NCBI GenBank assembly: GCA_964589855.1
Contig: CAZPVB010000029.1
Span: 1-27,810 of the forward strand
Direction of reading: 5' to 3'
DNA: 27,810 nt
DNA from: SKVR01 sp964589855
GTDB taxonomy: Bacteria > Bacteroidota > Bacteroidia > Bacteroidales > UBA7960
How positions within the stretch are numbered: position 1 is the stretch's first letter; each line of letters starts with the position of its first letter. Both the position numbers and the translations under genes were made by a program. Positions 15,459-24,714 of the stretch are shown here, piece by piece. The notes below the pieces were generated by a model that worked only from the letters and a program-made list of their open reading frames with translations, had not been told where the DNA came from and searched no databases.

Positions 15459-17762
15459 TTATAGCAACCTCAGTTTGGCGAACTTTAGCAGCAACTGTTT
15501 TTTTCCAAAATTGTTGAAAACAACTGTTGCTTTCGAGTTTTCCCCTCTTCCTTCAATTTGCTCTATCTTTCCAAAACCAAACCTTTGATGTTGAATATTC
15601 ATGCCTGGTTTTAACTGGTCAACAGTTACGTTTTGAAACAAACCATCCTGCTGTTGCTCTTCTTGCTTCTTTTTTCCATTTTTTTGTATCTCCTCTTTCA
15701 CGGATGATGTTGGATTTGGGGTTGATGAGAATTTATTTCTGCTTTCCGAGAAACTTTCCTTCATAGATTTAGGTCCCCCGCTTTTATTCTTATGATGATG
15801 GATGACGTAATTGATGTCAATTTCATCGATAAACCTACTGGGTTCGCAAATGGTAAATTGACCAAACCGAAAGCGGGTTTCTGCATAAGAGATGCAGATC
15901 TGCTCCATTGCCCTGGTAATGGCAACATAGAAAAGTCGCCTTTCTTCTTCCAGATCAGTACGTGAACTCAAAGACATCTGCGAAGGGAACAGGTTTTCTT
16001 CAACTCCAACCAGGTACACATAGGGAAATTCAAGTCCTTTGGCTGCATGAATGGTCATGAGTGATACTTTATCGGTATCTGTCGGATCTTCTTTTTCTGC
16101 ATCTGTCATCAGTGCAATATCCTGCATGAAAATATCCAGTGTTTTCATTTCATCTTCTCCTTCCACATCTGAAGCAAGTTCCGAAAAATCCTTTAGCCCA
16201 TTCAAAAGTTCTTCTATATTTTCTTTTCTGTTTACCCCCTCCGGACTTTCATCTTGATGATAATGCTTGAAAATACCGGCAGAAGAAGCAATTTTTTTCC
16301 CCATTTGAAAGGCATTATACTGATGTATCTGCGCAGAAAAACTTTTTATCATTGTCGAAAATTCGCGCAATCGGTTTTTAACTCCACTGTTAACACTCAG
16401 GTTGTGATTATCTGGATTGCTGGCAATTTCCATGAGTGGAACCTGACTTTCGTTTGACAAAACAATTAGTTTCTCAATACTGGTTTTTCCAATCCCCCGG
16501 GCAGGAAAGTTTACTATGCGCAGAAAAGCATCCTCGTCATGGTGGTTGATCACCAAACGAAAATAAGCCAGCAAGTCCTTTACTTCTTTTCTTTGATAAA
16601 AGGATAGCCCACCATAAATGCGATAAGGAATATTAATCTTGCGTAAGGATTCTTCCAGTGATCTGGACTGGGCATTGGTTCGGTAAAGTATTGCAAAATC
16701 CTTGTTGGCAAGTCTTTTGTTCATTTTTGTTTCAAAAATCGAATTGGCTATGATCAGGGCCTCTTCATTTTCACTGGATGCTTTTACCAGCATAATTTTT
16801 TCACCGGTATGGTTTTCGGTCCATACTTTCTTTTTTATCTGGTCTTTATTATTTAAAATAATGCTATTGGCGGCGTTTACTATATTTTGAGTTGACCTGT
16901 AATTCTGTTCCAACTTAAAAACTCTGTTGTCCGGATAATCCTTCTTGAAATTAAGGATGTTCTGAATATTTGCTCCCCTAAATGCATAAATGCTTTGTGC
17001 ATCATCGCCCACAACACATAGGTTTTCGTTATTGGCAGCCAATTTTTTCACGATTAAGTATTGTGAGAAATTGGTGTCCTGATATTCATCCACCAGAATA
17101 TACTGAAAACGCATCTGATATTTGTATAATACTTCGGGGAAGTCTCGCAATAGCACGTTGGTGTTAAAAAGAAGATCATCGAAATCCATTGCCGATGCTT
17201 TTCTCAGGCGCTGCTGATATATGCTGTATAGCAGTCCAATCTTAGGTTTTCTGTTTTGAATGTCGTAATGTTGTATTTCGGCATCTTCATTGTAATCCAT
17301 AGCCGATATCAGGTTGTTTTTGGCGTTGGATATTCTGTTTAACACTCCGCTTACATTGTAAACTTTGTCATCGAGTTGCTGTTCTTTCACAATGGCTTTA
17401 ATTAATCTTTTGGAGTCGTCAGTATCATAAATGGTAAAATTGGAGGGATATTCGAGTTTGTCGGCTTCAATTCGTAAAATTTTGGCAAAAATGCTATGAA
17501 ATGTTCCCATCCATAATGATTTTGCTTTTGTACTACCAACAAGCAAAGCGATCCGTTCTTTCATTTCGCGTGCAGCTTTGTTGGTAAAAGTCAGGGAAAG
17601 TATTTTAAAAGGGTCGATGCCCTTTTCTAACAGATAGGCTATGCGGTAAGTAAGTACCCTGGTTTTCCCCGAGCCTGCCCCGGCAATTACCATCGTAGGA
17701 CCTTCTGTATTTTCAACTGCTTTGCGCTGTGCTTCGTTTAATTCGTTCAGGAAATTTATCAT
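15459..17762 (-). CDS. UvrD/PcrA/Rep-family DNA helicase
   Basis: 767 residues, superfamily 1A 3'-5' helicase, acting in nucleotide excision repair, mismatch repair or removal of RecA filaments and stalled polymerases. The motifs appear in order: Q motif NEAQRKAV near residue 9, Walker A AGAGSGKT at 27-34, motif Ia LTFTNKAAREM, Walker B/II VDEYQDT at 224-230, motif III GDDAQSIYAFRG near 252, motif IV EQNYRS near 285, then HAAKGLEFPYVYLVG (V) and RRLFYVAITRA (VI). The last about 55 residues (GMNIQHQRFGFGKIEQIEG) match the Tudor-like RNA-polymerase-binding tail of PcrA/UvrD. The frame extends to a TTG at 17828, but ATG 17762 places the Q motif where the family has it, so I use 17762. PcrA is the closer match by the C-terminal tail. 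Confidence 0.93.
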   Translation of the reverse strand: MINFLNELNEAQRKAVENTEGPTMVIAGAGSGKTRVLTYRIAYLLEKGIDPFKILSLTFTNKAAREMKERIALLVGSTKAKSLWMGTFHSIFAKILRIEADKLEYPSNFTIYDTDDSKRLIKAIVKEQQLDDKVYNVSGVLNRISNAKNNLISAMDYNEDAEIQHYDIQNRKPKIGLLYSIYQQRLRKASAMDFDDLLFNTNVLLRDFPEVLYKYQMRFQYILVDEYQDTNFSQYLIVKKLAANNENLCVVGDDAQSIYAFRGANIQNILNFKKDYPDNRVFKLEQNYRSTQNIVNAANSIILNNKDQIKKKVWTENHTGEKIMLVKASSENEEALIIANSIFETKMNKRLANKDFAILYRTNAQSRSLEESLRKINIPYRIYGGLSFYQRKEVKDLLAYFRLVINHHDEDAFLRIVNFPARGIGKTSIEKLIVLSNESQVPLMEIASNPDNHNLSVNSGVKNRLREFSTMIKSFSAQIHQYNAFQMGKKIASSAGIFKHYHQDESPEGVNRKENIEELLNGLKDFSELASDVEGEDEMKTLDIFMQDIALMTDAEKEDPTDTDKVSLMTIHAAKGLEFPYVYLVGVEENLFPSQMSLSSRTDLEEERRLFYVAITRAMEQICISYAETRFRFGQFTICEPSRFIDEIDINYVIHHHKNKSGGPKSMKESFSESRNKFSSTPNPTSSVKEEIQKNGKKKQEEQQQDGLFQNVTVDQLKPGMNIQHQRFGFGKIEQIEGRGENSKATVVFNNFGKKQLLLKFAKLRLL

Positions 17763-17828
17763 AAGTTGTTTTCTGGTAAAATAATTTGATAGCAAATTTT
17801 TTGCAATTGTGGAATGTGAAAACTGCAA

Positions 17829-18060
17829 AGAAACAGATTTATGGGTTAAAAAATGAACTATGAGATCTTATTTTTTTCCCCATTCTTAATAATAATGCAT
17901 AGAGAAATGGTGAAGTTAAATGAAAAAAACAAAGCAACAAAAATAACGATTCCTGCCTTAGAAAATTTGCCAAACATGCTTAAGAAATCAACTATGAATT
18001 AGATATTTTGCAGGAAAAATATTTTTTATAAAACCTTATTGGATTTATGAAATAAGTTTG
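17829..18060. other. Divergent intergenic region between helicase and rpsL
   Basis: Separates the two divergent units. On the minus strand TTTCTTTGCAG, near 17823-17833, is close to a TAnnTTTG box and may drive the helicase gene with a leader of about 60 bases. The right end carries the -33 TTG (18039-18041) of the rpsL promoter. No gene is seen. Confidence 0.45.
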
Positions 18061-18074
18061 TACCTTTGCACTCC
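18039..18074 (+). promoter_or_regulatory. Promoter of the rpsL ribosomal protein operon
   Basis: TTG at 18039-18041 and TACCTTTG at 18061-18068 are 19 bases apart, the canonical Bacteroidota arrangement. CACTCC follows, as at tRNA-His. The early transcript can fold a weak hairpin: ACTC and TTTT (18070-18078) with AAAAGAGT (18088-18095). The leader to the rpsL start is about 70 bases. Confidence 0.85.
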
Positions 18075-18144
18075 TTTTAAAATAATCAAAAGAGTATAAC
18101 CAAATAAAAAAGAAGTTTTTACATCATAAATTTAAAAGATTAGT

Positions 18145-18528
18145 ATGCCAACAATTCAACAATTGGTTCGCAAAGGACGCCATAAGGTGACATACAAAAG
18201 TAAATCACCCGCTTTGGATTCTTGTCCCCAACGACGTGGAGTTTGTGTAAGGGTTTACACAACAACACCTAAAAAACCCAATTCGGCAATGCGAAAAGTT
18301 GCCAGAGTAAGGCTCACAAATGGAAAGGAAGTTAATGCTTATATTCCTGGTGAAGGTCACAACCTGCAGGAACACTCTATTGTTCTTATCCGTGGAGGCA
18401 GAGTAAAAGATCTGCCTGGTGTAAGATACCATATAATAAGGGGCGCTCTTGATACCAGTGGTGTTGAAGGCAGAAATCAGAGAAGATCAAAGTACGGAAC
18501 AAAAAGACCAAAGGATAAAAAGAAATAA
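18145..18528 (+). CDS. rpsL: 30S ribosomal protein S12
   Basis: 127 residues. S12 sits at the decoding centre. The conserved loop TPKKPNSA has lysines at 43 and 44, and RVKDLPG has K88 and D89. These are the sites where changes usually cause streptomycin resistance, and all are wild-type here. D89 is the residue methylthiolated by RimO in other bacteria. It is the first gene of the long ribosomal protein transcript and has no Shine-Dalgarno (AAAGATTAGT before ATG). Confidence 0.99.
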   Translation: MPTIQQLVRKGRHKVTYKSKSPALDSCPQRRGVCVRVYTTTPKKPNSAMRKVARVRLTNGKEVNAYIPGEGHNLQEHSIVLIRGGRVKDLPGVRYHIIRGALDTSGVEGRNQRRSKYGTKRPKDKKK

Positions 18529-18563
18529 TGATTTCACGCAAGTGATTTAAAACTTTTGAATAA

Positions 18564-19031
18564 ATGAGAAAGTCGAAACCCAAAAAAAGAATTTTGCTTC
18601 CTGATCCAAGATTCAATGATACAGTGGTAACCAAATTTGTAAACAACCTGATGTTGAGAGGTAAAAAAAACCTCGCCTACAATATTTTTTATGGTGCCAT
18701 GGATATTGTTTCCAACAAGCTGGATGAAGACGGGCTGGAAGTTTGGAAAAAAGCATTAGCAAATGTTACACCCAATGTGGAAGTACGTAGCCGCAGAATC
18801 GGTGGTGCAACATTCCAGATCCCTTCAGAGATAAGACCTGAAAGAAAATTGTCAATCGGAATGAAGAATCTGATCAAGTTTTCCAGGAAAAGAAATGAGA
18901 AAACAATGGCTGCCAAATTAGCAGGTGAAATTATGTCGGCATACAAAGAGGAAGGTGCTGCATTTAAAAGGAAAGAGGATACACACCGCATGGCAGATGC
19001 AAACAAGGCATTCTCTCACTTTAGATTTTAA
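18564..19031 (+). CDS. rpsG: 30S ribosomal protein S7
   Basis: 155 residues, the usual length. It starts MRKSKPKKR and has the 16S-binding helices of S7 (KFVNNLMLRGKKNLAYNIF; GGATFQIPSEIRPERK). S7 nucleates the 30S head and contacts the E-site tRNA. It lies 35 bases after rpsL and 51 bases before fusA, in the standard str order. Confidence 0.99.
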   Translation: MRKSKPKKRILLPDPRFNDTVVTKFVNNLMLRGKKNLAYNIFYGAMDIVSNKLDEDGLEVWKKALANVTPNVEVRSRRIGGATFQIPSEIRPERKLSIGMKNLIKFSRKRNEKTMAAKLAGEIMSAYKEEGAAFKRKEDTHRMADANKAFSHFRF

Positions 19032-19082
19032 TTCATACGATCTGATTTTTTATAATACATATATTATTTACACCATATACAG

Positions 19083-21182
19083 ATGGCCAGAGATTTAAGA
19101 TATACACGAAATATTGGCATAATGGCGCATATCGATGCTGGTAAAACTACCACCACCGAACGTGTGCTATATTATACCGGTGTAAATCACAGGTTAGGAG
19201 AAACCCATGAGGGTTCTGCTACCATGGACTGGATGGTGCAGGAGCAGGAAAGGGGTATTACCATTACCTCGGCTGCTACAACAACTTTCTGGAATTTTAA
19301 AGACACTCAGTATAAAATTAATATCATCGATACTCCCGGGCATGTCGATTTTACGGTCGAGGTTGAACGTTCACTCAGGGTTTTAGACGGTGCTATCGCA
19401 TTATTTTGTGCTGTAGGTGGGGTTGAACCCCAATCTGAGACCGTTTGGCGACAAGCAGATAAATATAAAGTTCCGCGCTTAAGCTTTATCAATAAAATGG
19501 ATAGGTCTGGTGCGGATTTTTTTTCTGTATTAGAGCAAATCAAGGAAAAGCTTGGTTCAAATGCTGTTCCACTCCAGATTCCAATTGGATACGAAGATTC
19601 ATTCAGAGGAATAGTAGACCTTATAAATAATAAAGCTTTCGAGTGGGAAGAACAATCAAAAGGTATGGTATTCAATGAAATACCCATTCCTGATGATCTT
19701 GTTGATACGGTCGGAGAGTACAGAACCAAACTAATTGAAGGTTGCGCAGAAGAGAGTGAAGATCTTCTTGAAAAATATATGGAAGATCCTGACTCCATCT
19801 CTGAAGATGAAATAATCGCTGCTATTCGTAAAGCAACCCTGGAAATGAGGATCACACCTGTATTGTGTGGCTCGGCCTTTAAAAATAAAGGCGTTCAAAT
19901 GCTCCTCGATGCAGTTGTGAAATTTCTCCCTTCCCCTATTGATGTAGATTCCATTACTGGTATAAACCCCAAAACCGAAAAGGAAGAAAAAAGAAGAACG
20001 GATTCTTCAGGTCCATTTTCTGCTTTAGCATTTAAAATTGCCACCGATCCCTATGTGGGCAGGCTATGCTTTTTCAGGGTTTACAGTGGTTCACTCGATG
20101 CGGGATCATACGTGTTTAATGCCTCAACAGGAAAAAAAGAGCGTATCTCCCGAATTTTGCAAATGCACGCCAACAAACAAAACCCAATAGAAAAGATTGA
20201 AGCAGGAGATATTGGCGCAGCTATAGGGTTTAAAAAAATACATACCGGCGATACCCTTTGCGATGAAAAGCATCCTATCATCCTCGAATCAATGAGCTTT
20301 CCTGAACCTGTTATCAGTATTGCTGTTGAACCCAAAACACAGGCAGATGTAGACAAACTTTCGCTTGCTCTTACCAAACTTGCTGAGGAAGACCCAACAT
20401 TTAACGTGAAAACCGATGAAAATTCAGGACAAACCATCATAAGTGGTATGGGTGAATTACACCTTGAAATACTGGTTGATCGTTTGAAGCGGGAATTTAA
20501 GGTGGAATGTAATCAGGGTGCTCCGCAGGTTTCTTACAAGGAAGCTATCACATCAACTGTCAACCACAGAGAAGTTTACAAGAAACAAAGTGGTGGTAGA
20601 GGTAAGTTTGCTGACATAATTTTTGAAATGGGGCCCGCTCCGGATGATTATGTAGGATTGCAATTTGTGGATGAAGTAAAAGGAGGTAACATACCCAAAG
20701 AATTTATTCCATCTGTAGAGAAGGGATTCAAATCAGCGATGCAAAATGGAATATTAGCAGGTTTTCCCCTCGAGAGTTTAAAAGTAAGATTATTGGATGG
20801 TTCTTTTCATTCAGTAGATTCAGATTCTTTATCTTTTGAGATCGCCTCCCGAATTGCTTTTAAAGAAGCATCCAAAAAAGCCAACAAAGTTTTACTAGAA
20901 CCCATTATGAAACTGGAAGTAGTGTCGCCCGAAGAAAATGTTGGTGATGTAGTGGGTGATATAAACAGAAGACGAGGACACCTTGAAGGTATTTCCACGA
21001 GAGGAAATATGCAAATAATAAAGGCAAAAGTTCCCTTATCCGAAATGTTTGGATATGTTACTTCACTTCGTACATTATCCTCGGGCAGGGCAACCTCTAC
21101 CATGGAGTTTTCGAACTATCAGGAAGCACCCAAAAATGTTTTGGAAGAAATAACAATAAAAACAACTGGTATAAAAGCATAA
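19083..21182 (+). CDS. fusA: Elongation factor G
   Basis: 699 residues, GTPase driving translocation. G1 is AHIDAGKT at residues 15-22, G3 DTPGH at 83-87, G4 NKMD at 137-140 and G5 CGSAF near 261-265. Domains II to V follow at full length (for example GMGELHLEI in domain III and RRGHLEG in domain V). The chromosomal position in the str cluster indicates the main translational EF-G rather than a paralogue. Only 25 bases separate it from rpsJ, and no tuf gene intervenes. Confidence 0.98.
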   Translation: MARDLRYTRNIGIMAHIDAGKTTTTERVLYYTGVNHRLGETHEGSATMDWMVQEQERGITITSAATTTFWNFKDTQYKINIIDTPGHVDFTVEVERSLRVLDGAIALFCAVGGVEPQSETVWRQADKYKVPRLSFINKMDRSGADFFSVLEQIKEKLGSNAVPLQIPIGYEDSFRGIVDLINNKAFEWEEQSKGMVFNEIPIPDDLVDTVGEYRTKLIEGCAEESEDLLEKYMEDPDSISEDEIIAAIRKATLEMRITPVLCGSAFKNKGVQMLLDAVVKFLPSPIDVDSITGINPKTEKEEKRRTDSSGPFSALAFKIATDPYVGRLCFFRVYSGSLDAGSYVFNASTGKKERISRILQMHANKQNPIEKIEAGDIGAAIGFKKIHTGDTLCDEKHPIILESMSFPEPVISIAVEPKTQADVDKLSLALTKLAEEDPTFNVKTDENSGQTIISGMGELHLEILVDRLKREFKVECNQGAPQVSYKEAITSTVNHREVYKKQSGGRGKFADIIFEMGPAPDDYVGLQFVDEVKGGNIPKEFIPSVEKGFKSAMQNGILAGFPLESLKVRLLDGSFHSVDSDSLSFEIASRIAFKEASKKANKVLLEPIMKLEVVSPEENVGDVVGDINRRRGHLEGISTRGNMQIIKAKVPLSEMFGYVTSLRTLSSGRATSTMEFSNYQEAPKNVLEEITIKTTGIKA

Positions 21183-21207
21183 TCGTTTCATAAAAAATAA
21201 TTAAACC

Positions 21208-21513
21208 GTGAGTCAAAGAATAAGAATAAAACTAAAATCTTACGATTATAATCTGGTTGATAAATCAGCGGAAAAAATCGTAAGGACTGTAAAGTCCACA
21301 GGTGCTGTAGTAAGTGGTCCTATTCCGCTGCCTACCAATAAGAAGATCTTTACTGTTCTTCGTTCAACATTTGTAAATAAGAAATCCAGGGAGCAATTTC
21401 AATTGTGTTCGTATAAAAGGCTTCTGGATATTTATTCGTCTACTTCCAAAACTGTTGATGCGCTTATGAAACTTGAATTGCCAAGTGGTGTAGAGGTAGA
21501 AATAAAAGTTTAA
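21208..21513 (+). CDS. rpsJ: 30S ribosomal protein S10
   Basis: 101 residues. The start is GTG (21208); no ATG lies near, and MSQRIRIKLKSYDYNL is the Bacteroidota S10 N-terminus. The conserved head-binding loop GPIPLPTNKKIFTV is present. In other bacteria S10 also acts as NusE in antitermination. First gene of the S10 part, continuous with fusA. Confidence 0.98.
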   Translation: MSQRIRIKLKSYDYNLVDKSAEKIVRTVKSTGAVVSGPIPLPTNKKIFTVLRSTFVNKKSREQFQLCSYKRLLDIYSSTSKTVDALMKLELPSGVEVEIKV

Positions 21514-21555
21514 TATATATTCGTTAATTGCGTAATACGCAAAAAATACTGAACA

Positions 21556-22185
21556 ATGTCAGGATTAATAGGAAAGAAAATAGGTATGACCAGCATATTT
21601 GATGCCTCTGGTAAAAATGTGCCATGCACGGTAATAGAAGCTGGTCCTTGTGTTGTTACACAAGTAAAAACCAAGGAGAATGATGGCTACGAAGCCATTC
21701 AGCTTGCATACGGCGATAAAAAAGAGAAGAATACCACAAAACCCTTGCGTGGTCATTTTGCCAAAGCAAAAACTACTCCCAAACAAGTGATGTTTGAATT
21801 CACCAGGTTTGAAAAAGAACACCGTAAGCAATTTGGAGATATTGTGGCGGTTGATGTCTTTATTGAGGGTGAATTTATTGATGTTGTTGGTACATCGAAA
21901 GGAAAAGGTTTTCAGGGAGTTGTAAAAAGACATGGTTTTCATGGTGTAGGACAGGCAACTCACGGTCAGCATAATCGTCTTAGAGCTCCTGGTTCTCTTG
22001 GTGCTTCGTCATGGCCATCCAGGGTTTTTAAAGGTATGAGAATGGCTGGTAGAACAGGGGGTAACAGAGTAAAGATGATCAACCTGATGGTGATGAAGAT
22101 CGTTCCCGAGAAAAATTTAATAGTTGTTAAAGGATCGGTTCCCGGTCCTAATGGATCATTTGTAATTTTAGAGAGATGGAGCTAG
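21556..22185 (+). CDS. rplC: 50S ribosomal protein L3
   Basis: 209 residues. The start MSGLIGKKIGMTSIFD and the loop that reaches the peptidyl transferase centre are typical. The loop reads GSLGASSWPSRVFKG, so the glutamine methylated by PrmB in E. coli is absent, as I recall for Bacteroidota. The stop overlaps the rplD start by 10 bases. Confidence 0.98.
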   Translation: MSGLIGKKIGMTSIFDASGKNVPCTVIEAGPCVVTQVKTKENDGYEAIQLAYGDKKEKNTTKPLRGHFAKAKTTPKQVMFEFTRFEKEHRKQFGDIVAVDVFIEGEFIDVVGTSKGKGFQGVVKRHGFHGVGQATHGQHNRLRAPGSLGASSWPSRVFKGMRMAGRTGGNRVKMINLMVMKIVPEKNLIVVKGSVPGPNGSFVILERWS

Positions 22186-22805
22186 CAGTATACAATATTG
22201 ACGGAAATAAAACTTCAAAAGTTGTTGAACTTAATGAAGACATTTTTGGAATTGACCCCAATGATAATGCCATTTATATGGATGTTAAGCAATATTTGGC
22301 AAATCAAAGACAGGGAACACATGCTACCAAACAAAGAAACGAGATAAAAGGTAGTACCCGCAAACTCAGACGCCAGAAAGGTACAGGTGCTGCTCGTATT
22401 GGTGATATAAAATCGCCTGTACTCAGAGGTGGTGGTAGAGCATTTGGCAAGAAAAACCGGGATTATTCTTTCAAAATGAATAAAAAGGTAAAAAGACTTG
22501 CCCGCAAATCTGCCCTTTCATACAAGTTGAAAGATAACAATGTTCTGGTTTTGGAAGATTTTACCCTTCCTGAAATCAAAACCAAAAAGTATATTGAGAT
22601 ACTTGAGAAATTCAATATACACCAAAAGAAATCACTTTTGGTTTTGCCCAACAGCGATCAAAATATCTTTTTGTCCTCAAGGAACATACCCAAGGCAAAA
22701 GTTGCGGTTGCTTCCATGATCAATACATATCAGATATTAGATGCACAGCATCTTGTTTTTGTAGAAAGTGCCCTAAAAGAAGTAGAAAATACATTGTTGA
22801 AGTAA
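22176..22805 (+). CDS. rplD: 50S ribosomal protein L4
   Basis: 209 residues. It starts inside the end of rplC. The long exit-tunnel loop is present (RKLRRQKGTGAARIG near residues 62-76, then GGGRAFGKK), with the lysine and glycine residues where macrolide resistance changes occur still in the usual form. In E. coli L4 is also the operon's autogenous repressor; whether that holds here is not visible. Confidence 0.98.
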   Translation: MELAVYNIDGNKTSKVVELNEDIFGIDPNDNAIYMDVKQYLANQRQGTHATKQRNEIKGSTRKLRRQKGTGAARIGDIKSPVLRGGGRAFGKKNRDYSFKMNKKVKRLARKSALSYKLKDNNVLVLEDFTLPEIKTKKYIEILEKFNIHQKKSLLVLPNSDQNIFLSSRNIPKAKVAVASMINTYQILDAQHLVFVESALKEVENTLLK

Positions 22806-22854
22806 TTATCAATGCGCGGGTTGGAAAAAGATCGGCCCTAAAATTTTAAAAAAG

Positions 22855-23148
22855 ATGGATGTTTTAGTAAAACCTCTGATAACCGAAAAAATGACCGCGG
22901 TTACGGAAAAATTTCCCAATCGTTATGGGTTCATTGTAGACAGAAGAGCTACAAAGTCTCAAATTAAGTCTGCCATAGAAGAAATGTACAGTGTGGAGGT
23001 CAAGTCTGTTAATACCATGAATTATTTAGGTAAGAATAAGATGCGATACACAAAAACTGGTTTCATCGGCGGAAGAAGAAATAATATAAAAAAGGCTATC
23101 GTCACTTTAGTAGATGGTCAGATAATTGATTTTTACAGCAATATTTAA
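22855..23148 (+). CDS. rplW: 50S ribosomal protein L23
   Basis: 97 residues, near the tunnel exit where trigger factor and the signal recognition particle dock. The family start VLVKPLITEKMT and the NTMNYLGKNKMRYT loop are present. It lies 49 bases after rplD, one of the wider gaps in this run. Confidence 0.98.
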   Translation: MDVLVKPLITEKMTAVTEKFPNRYGFIVDRRATKSQIKSAIEEMYSVEVKSVNTMNYLGKNKMRYTKTGFIGGRRNNIKKAIVTLVDGQIIDFYSNI

Positions 23149-23152
23149 GATA

Positions 23153-23977
23153 ATGGCGTTAAGAAAATTTAAACCAACTTCTCCAGGTCAAAGATTCAAA
23201 ATGTTGAATGCCTTTGACGAAATCACTACCTCGGTACCGGAAAAGAGTCTGGTGGTTGGAAAGAGCAAATCCGGGGGTAGAAACAGTAAGGGTAAAATGA
23301 CCATGCGTTACATAGGTGGAGGTCATAAAAAGAAATACCGTTTTATTGACTTTAAAAGAGACAAAGATGGTGTTCCGGGAAAGGTAAAATCTATAGAATA
23401 TGATCCTAACCGTAGCGCACGTATCGCCCTGATCGTATATGCTGATGGTGAAAAACGTTATATTCTCGCCCCTCATGGTTTGAAAGAGGGCAGTACCATA
23501 TTATCGGGCGAAAAAGCTACACCTGACGTGGGAAATACTATGTTTTTATCAAAAGTACCATTGGGAACAATTCTGCACAATGTAGAGTTAAAACCCGGGC
23601 AAGGAGGAAAAATGGCCAGAAGTGCAGGAACGTATGCACAGCTGATGTCAAGAGATGGAAAATATGCCATCTTAAAACTTCCCAGCGGAGAGAGTCGTAT
23701 GGTTTTGGTTACCTGCAAAGCAACTATAGGCAGTACCTCTAACCCCGATCATATGCATGTAGTTAGTGGCAAAGCGGGTCGTAATCGTTGGCTCGGACGC
23801 AGACCGCGCACACGCCCCGTAGTAATGAACCCCGTGGACCATCCGATGGGTGGTGGTGAAGGTCGTGCCAGTGGTGGTCATCCAAGAAGCAGGAAAGGTT
23901 TACCTGCTAAAGGATACAAAACCCGCAATGCAAAGAAAAGTTCTGGCAGACTGATTGTTGAAAAAAGAAAAAAATAA
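23153..23977 (+). CDS. rplB: 50S ribosomal protein L2
   Basis: 274 residues from ATG 23153 (MALRKFKPTSPGQR), four bases after the rplW stop; a longer in-frame start at 23126 overlaps rplW and lacks family support. The peptidyl-transferase-proximal segment NPVDHPMGGGEGR with its conserved histidine is intact. L2 is needed for subunit association. Confidence 0.98.
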   Translation: MALRKFKPTSPGQRFKMLNAFDEITTSVPEKSLVVGKSKSGGRNSKGKMTMRYIGGGHKKKYRFIDFKRDKDGVPGKVKSIEYDPNRSARIALIVYADGEKRYILAPHGLKEGSTILSGEKATPDVGNTMFLSKVPLGTILHNVELKPGQGGKMARSAGTYAQLMSRDGKYAILKLPSGESRMVLVTCKATIGSTSNPDHMHVVSGKAGRNRWLGRRPRTRPVVMNPVDHPMGGGEGRASGGHPRSRKGLPAKGYKTRNAKKSSGRLIVEKRKK

Positions 23978-24008
23978 GCTCTTCAATAAAAAGATAAAAT
24001 AAAAAACT

Positions 24009-24287
24009 ATGAGTCGTTCATTAAAAAAAGGACCTTATATACATTATAAATTAGAGAAAAAAGTTCTTGACATGGCCGGAAGCACCAAGAAGTCGGTCGT
24101 AAAAACATGGTCAAGAGCATCAATGATTTCTCCTGATTTTGTGGGTCAGACCATTGCAGTGCATAATGGAAATAAATTTATCCCTGTATATATAACAGAA
24201 AATATGGTAGGGCATAAGTTGGGTGAATTTGCACCCACCCGCATATTTCGCGGTCATGCAGGTAAAAAAGATAAAGGAAAAAAATAA
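24009..24287 (+). CDS. rpsS: 30S ribosomal protein S19
   Basis: 92 residues, with MSRSLKKGPYIHYKLEKK at the start and the signature GHKLGEFAPTRIFRGHAG near the end. Protein of the 30S head, paired with S13. Followed 11 bases later by rplV. Confidence 0.98.
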   Translation: MSRSLKKGPYIHYKLEKKVLDMAGSTKKSVVKTWSRASMISPDFVGQTIAVHNGNKFIPVYITENMVGHKLGEFAPTRIFRGHAGKKDKGKK

Positions 24288-24298
24288 AATATTTTATT

Positions 24299-24703
24299 AT
24301 GGGTTCAAGAAAACATCTAAGGGCTGAAAAAGTCAAAGAAGAAAAGAAAAGTTTATACATGGCAAAGTTGAACAATTGCCCTACTTCTCCCAGAAAAATG
24401 CGCATCGTGGCAGATCTGATCAGAGGCAAGGAAGTTGACAAAGCTTTGGGTATTTTGCGCTTCACAAAGAAAGAAGCCTCTATCCGTCTTGAAAAACTAC
24501 TTCTAAGTGCTATCGCTAACTGGCAAGCCAAGAATGAAGGACAACGATTGGAAGACAGCCATCTTTATGTCAAAGAGATTTTTGTTGATAGTGGCAGGGT
24601 GCTTAAAAGATTACGTCCGGCACCTCAGGGTAGAGCTTTCAGAATTCGCAAAAGATCAAACCATGTTACTATCATTGTTGATAGCAAAAACGTAAATAAT
24701 TAA
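24299..24703 (+). CDS. rplV: 50S ribosomal protein L22
   Basis: 134 residues, longer than the E. coli protein (110) because of an N-terminal extension of about 20 residues (MGSRKHLRAEKVKEEK), which I recognise from Bacteroidota. The tunnel hairpin RLRPAPQGRAFRIRKR is intact. Confidence 0.97.
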   Translation: MGSRKHLRAEKVKEEKKSLYMAKLNNCPTSPRKMRIVADLIRGKEVDKALGILRFTKKEASIRLEKLLLSAIANWQAKNEGQRLEDSHLYVKEIFVDSGRVLKRLRPAPQGRAFRIRKRSNHVTIIVDSKNVNN

Positions 24704-24714
24704 ATATATCTGAA

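Noticed and set aside
15388..15588. A 66-codon plus-strand frame after the unknown protein
   Set aside because: It runs antisense into the helicase end and has no sign of being a gene; the same holds for the many other frames opposite ribosomal genes.
17763..17828. A 22-codon extension of the helicase from a TTG
   Set aside because: ATG 17762 puts the Q motif at the expected distance, and the upstream part looks like leader sequence.
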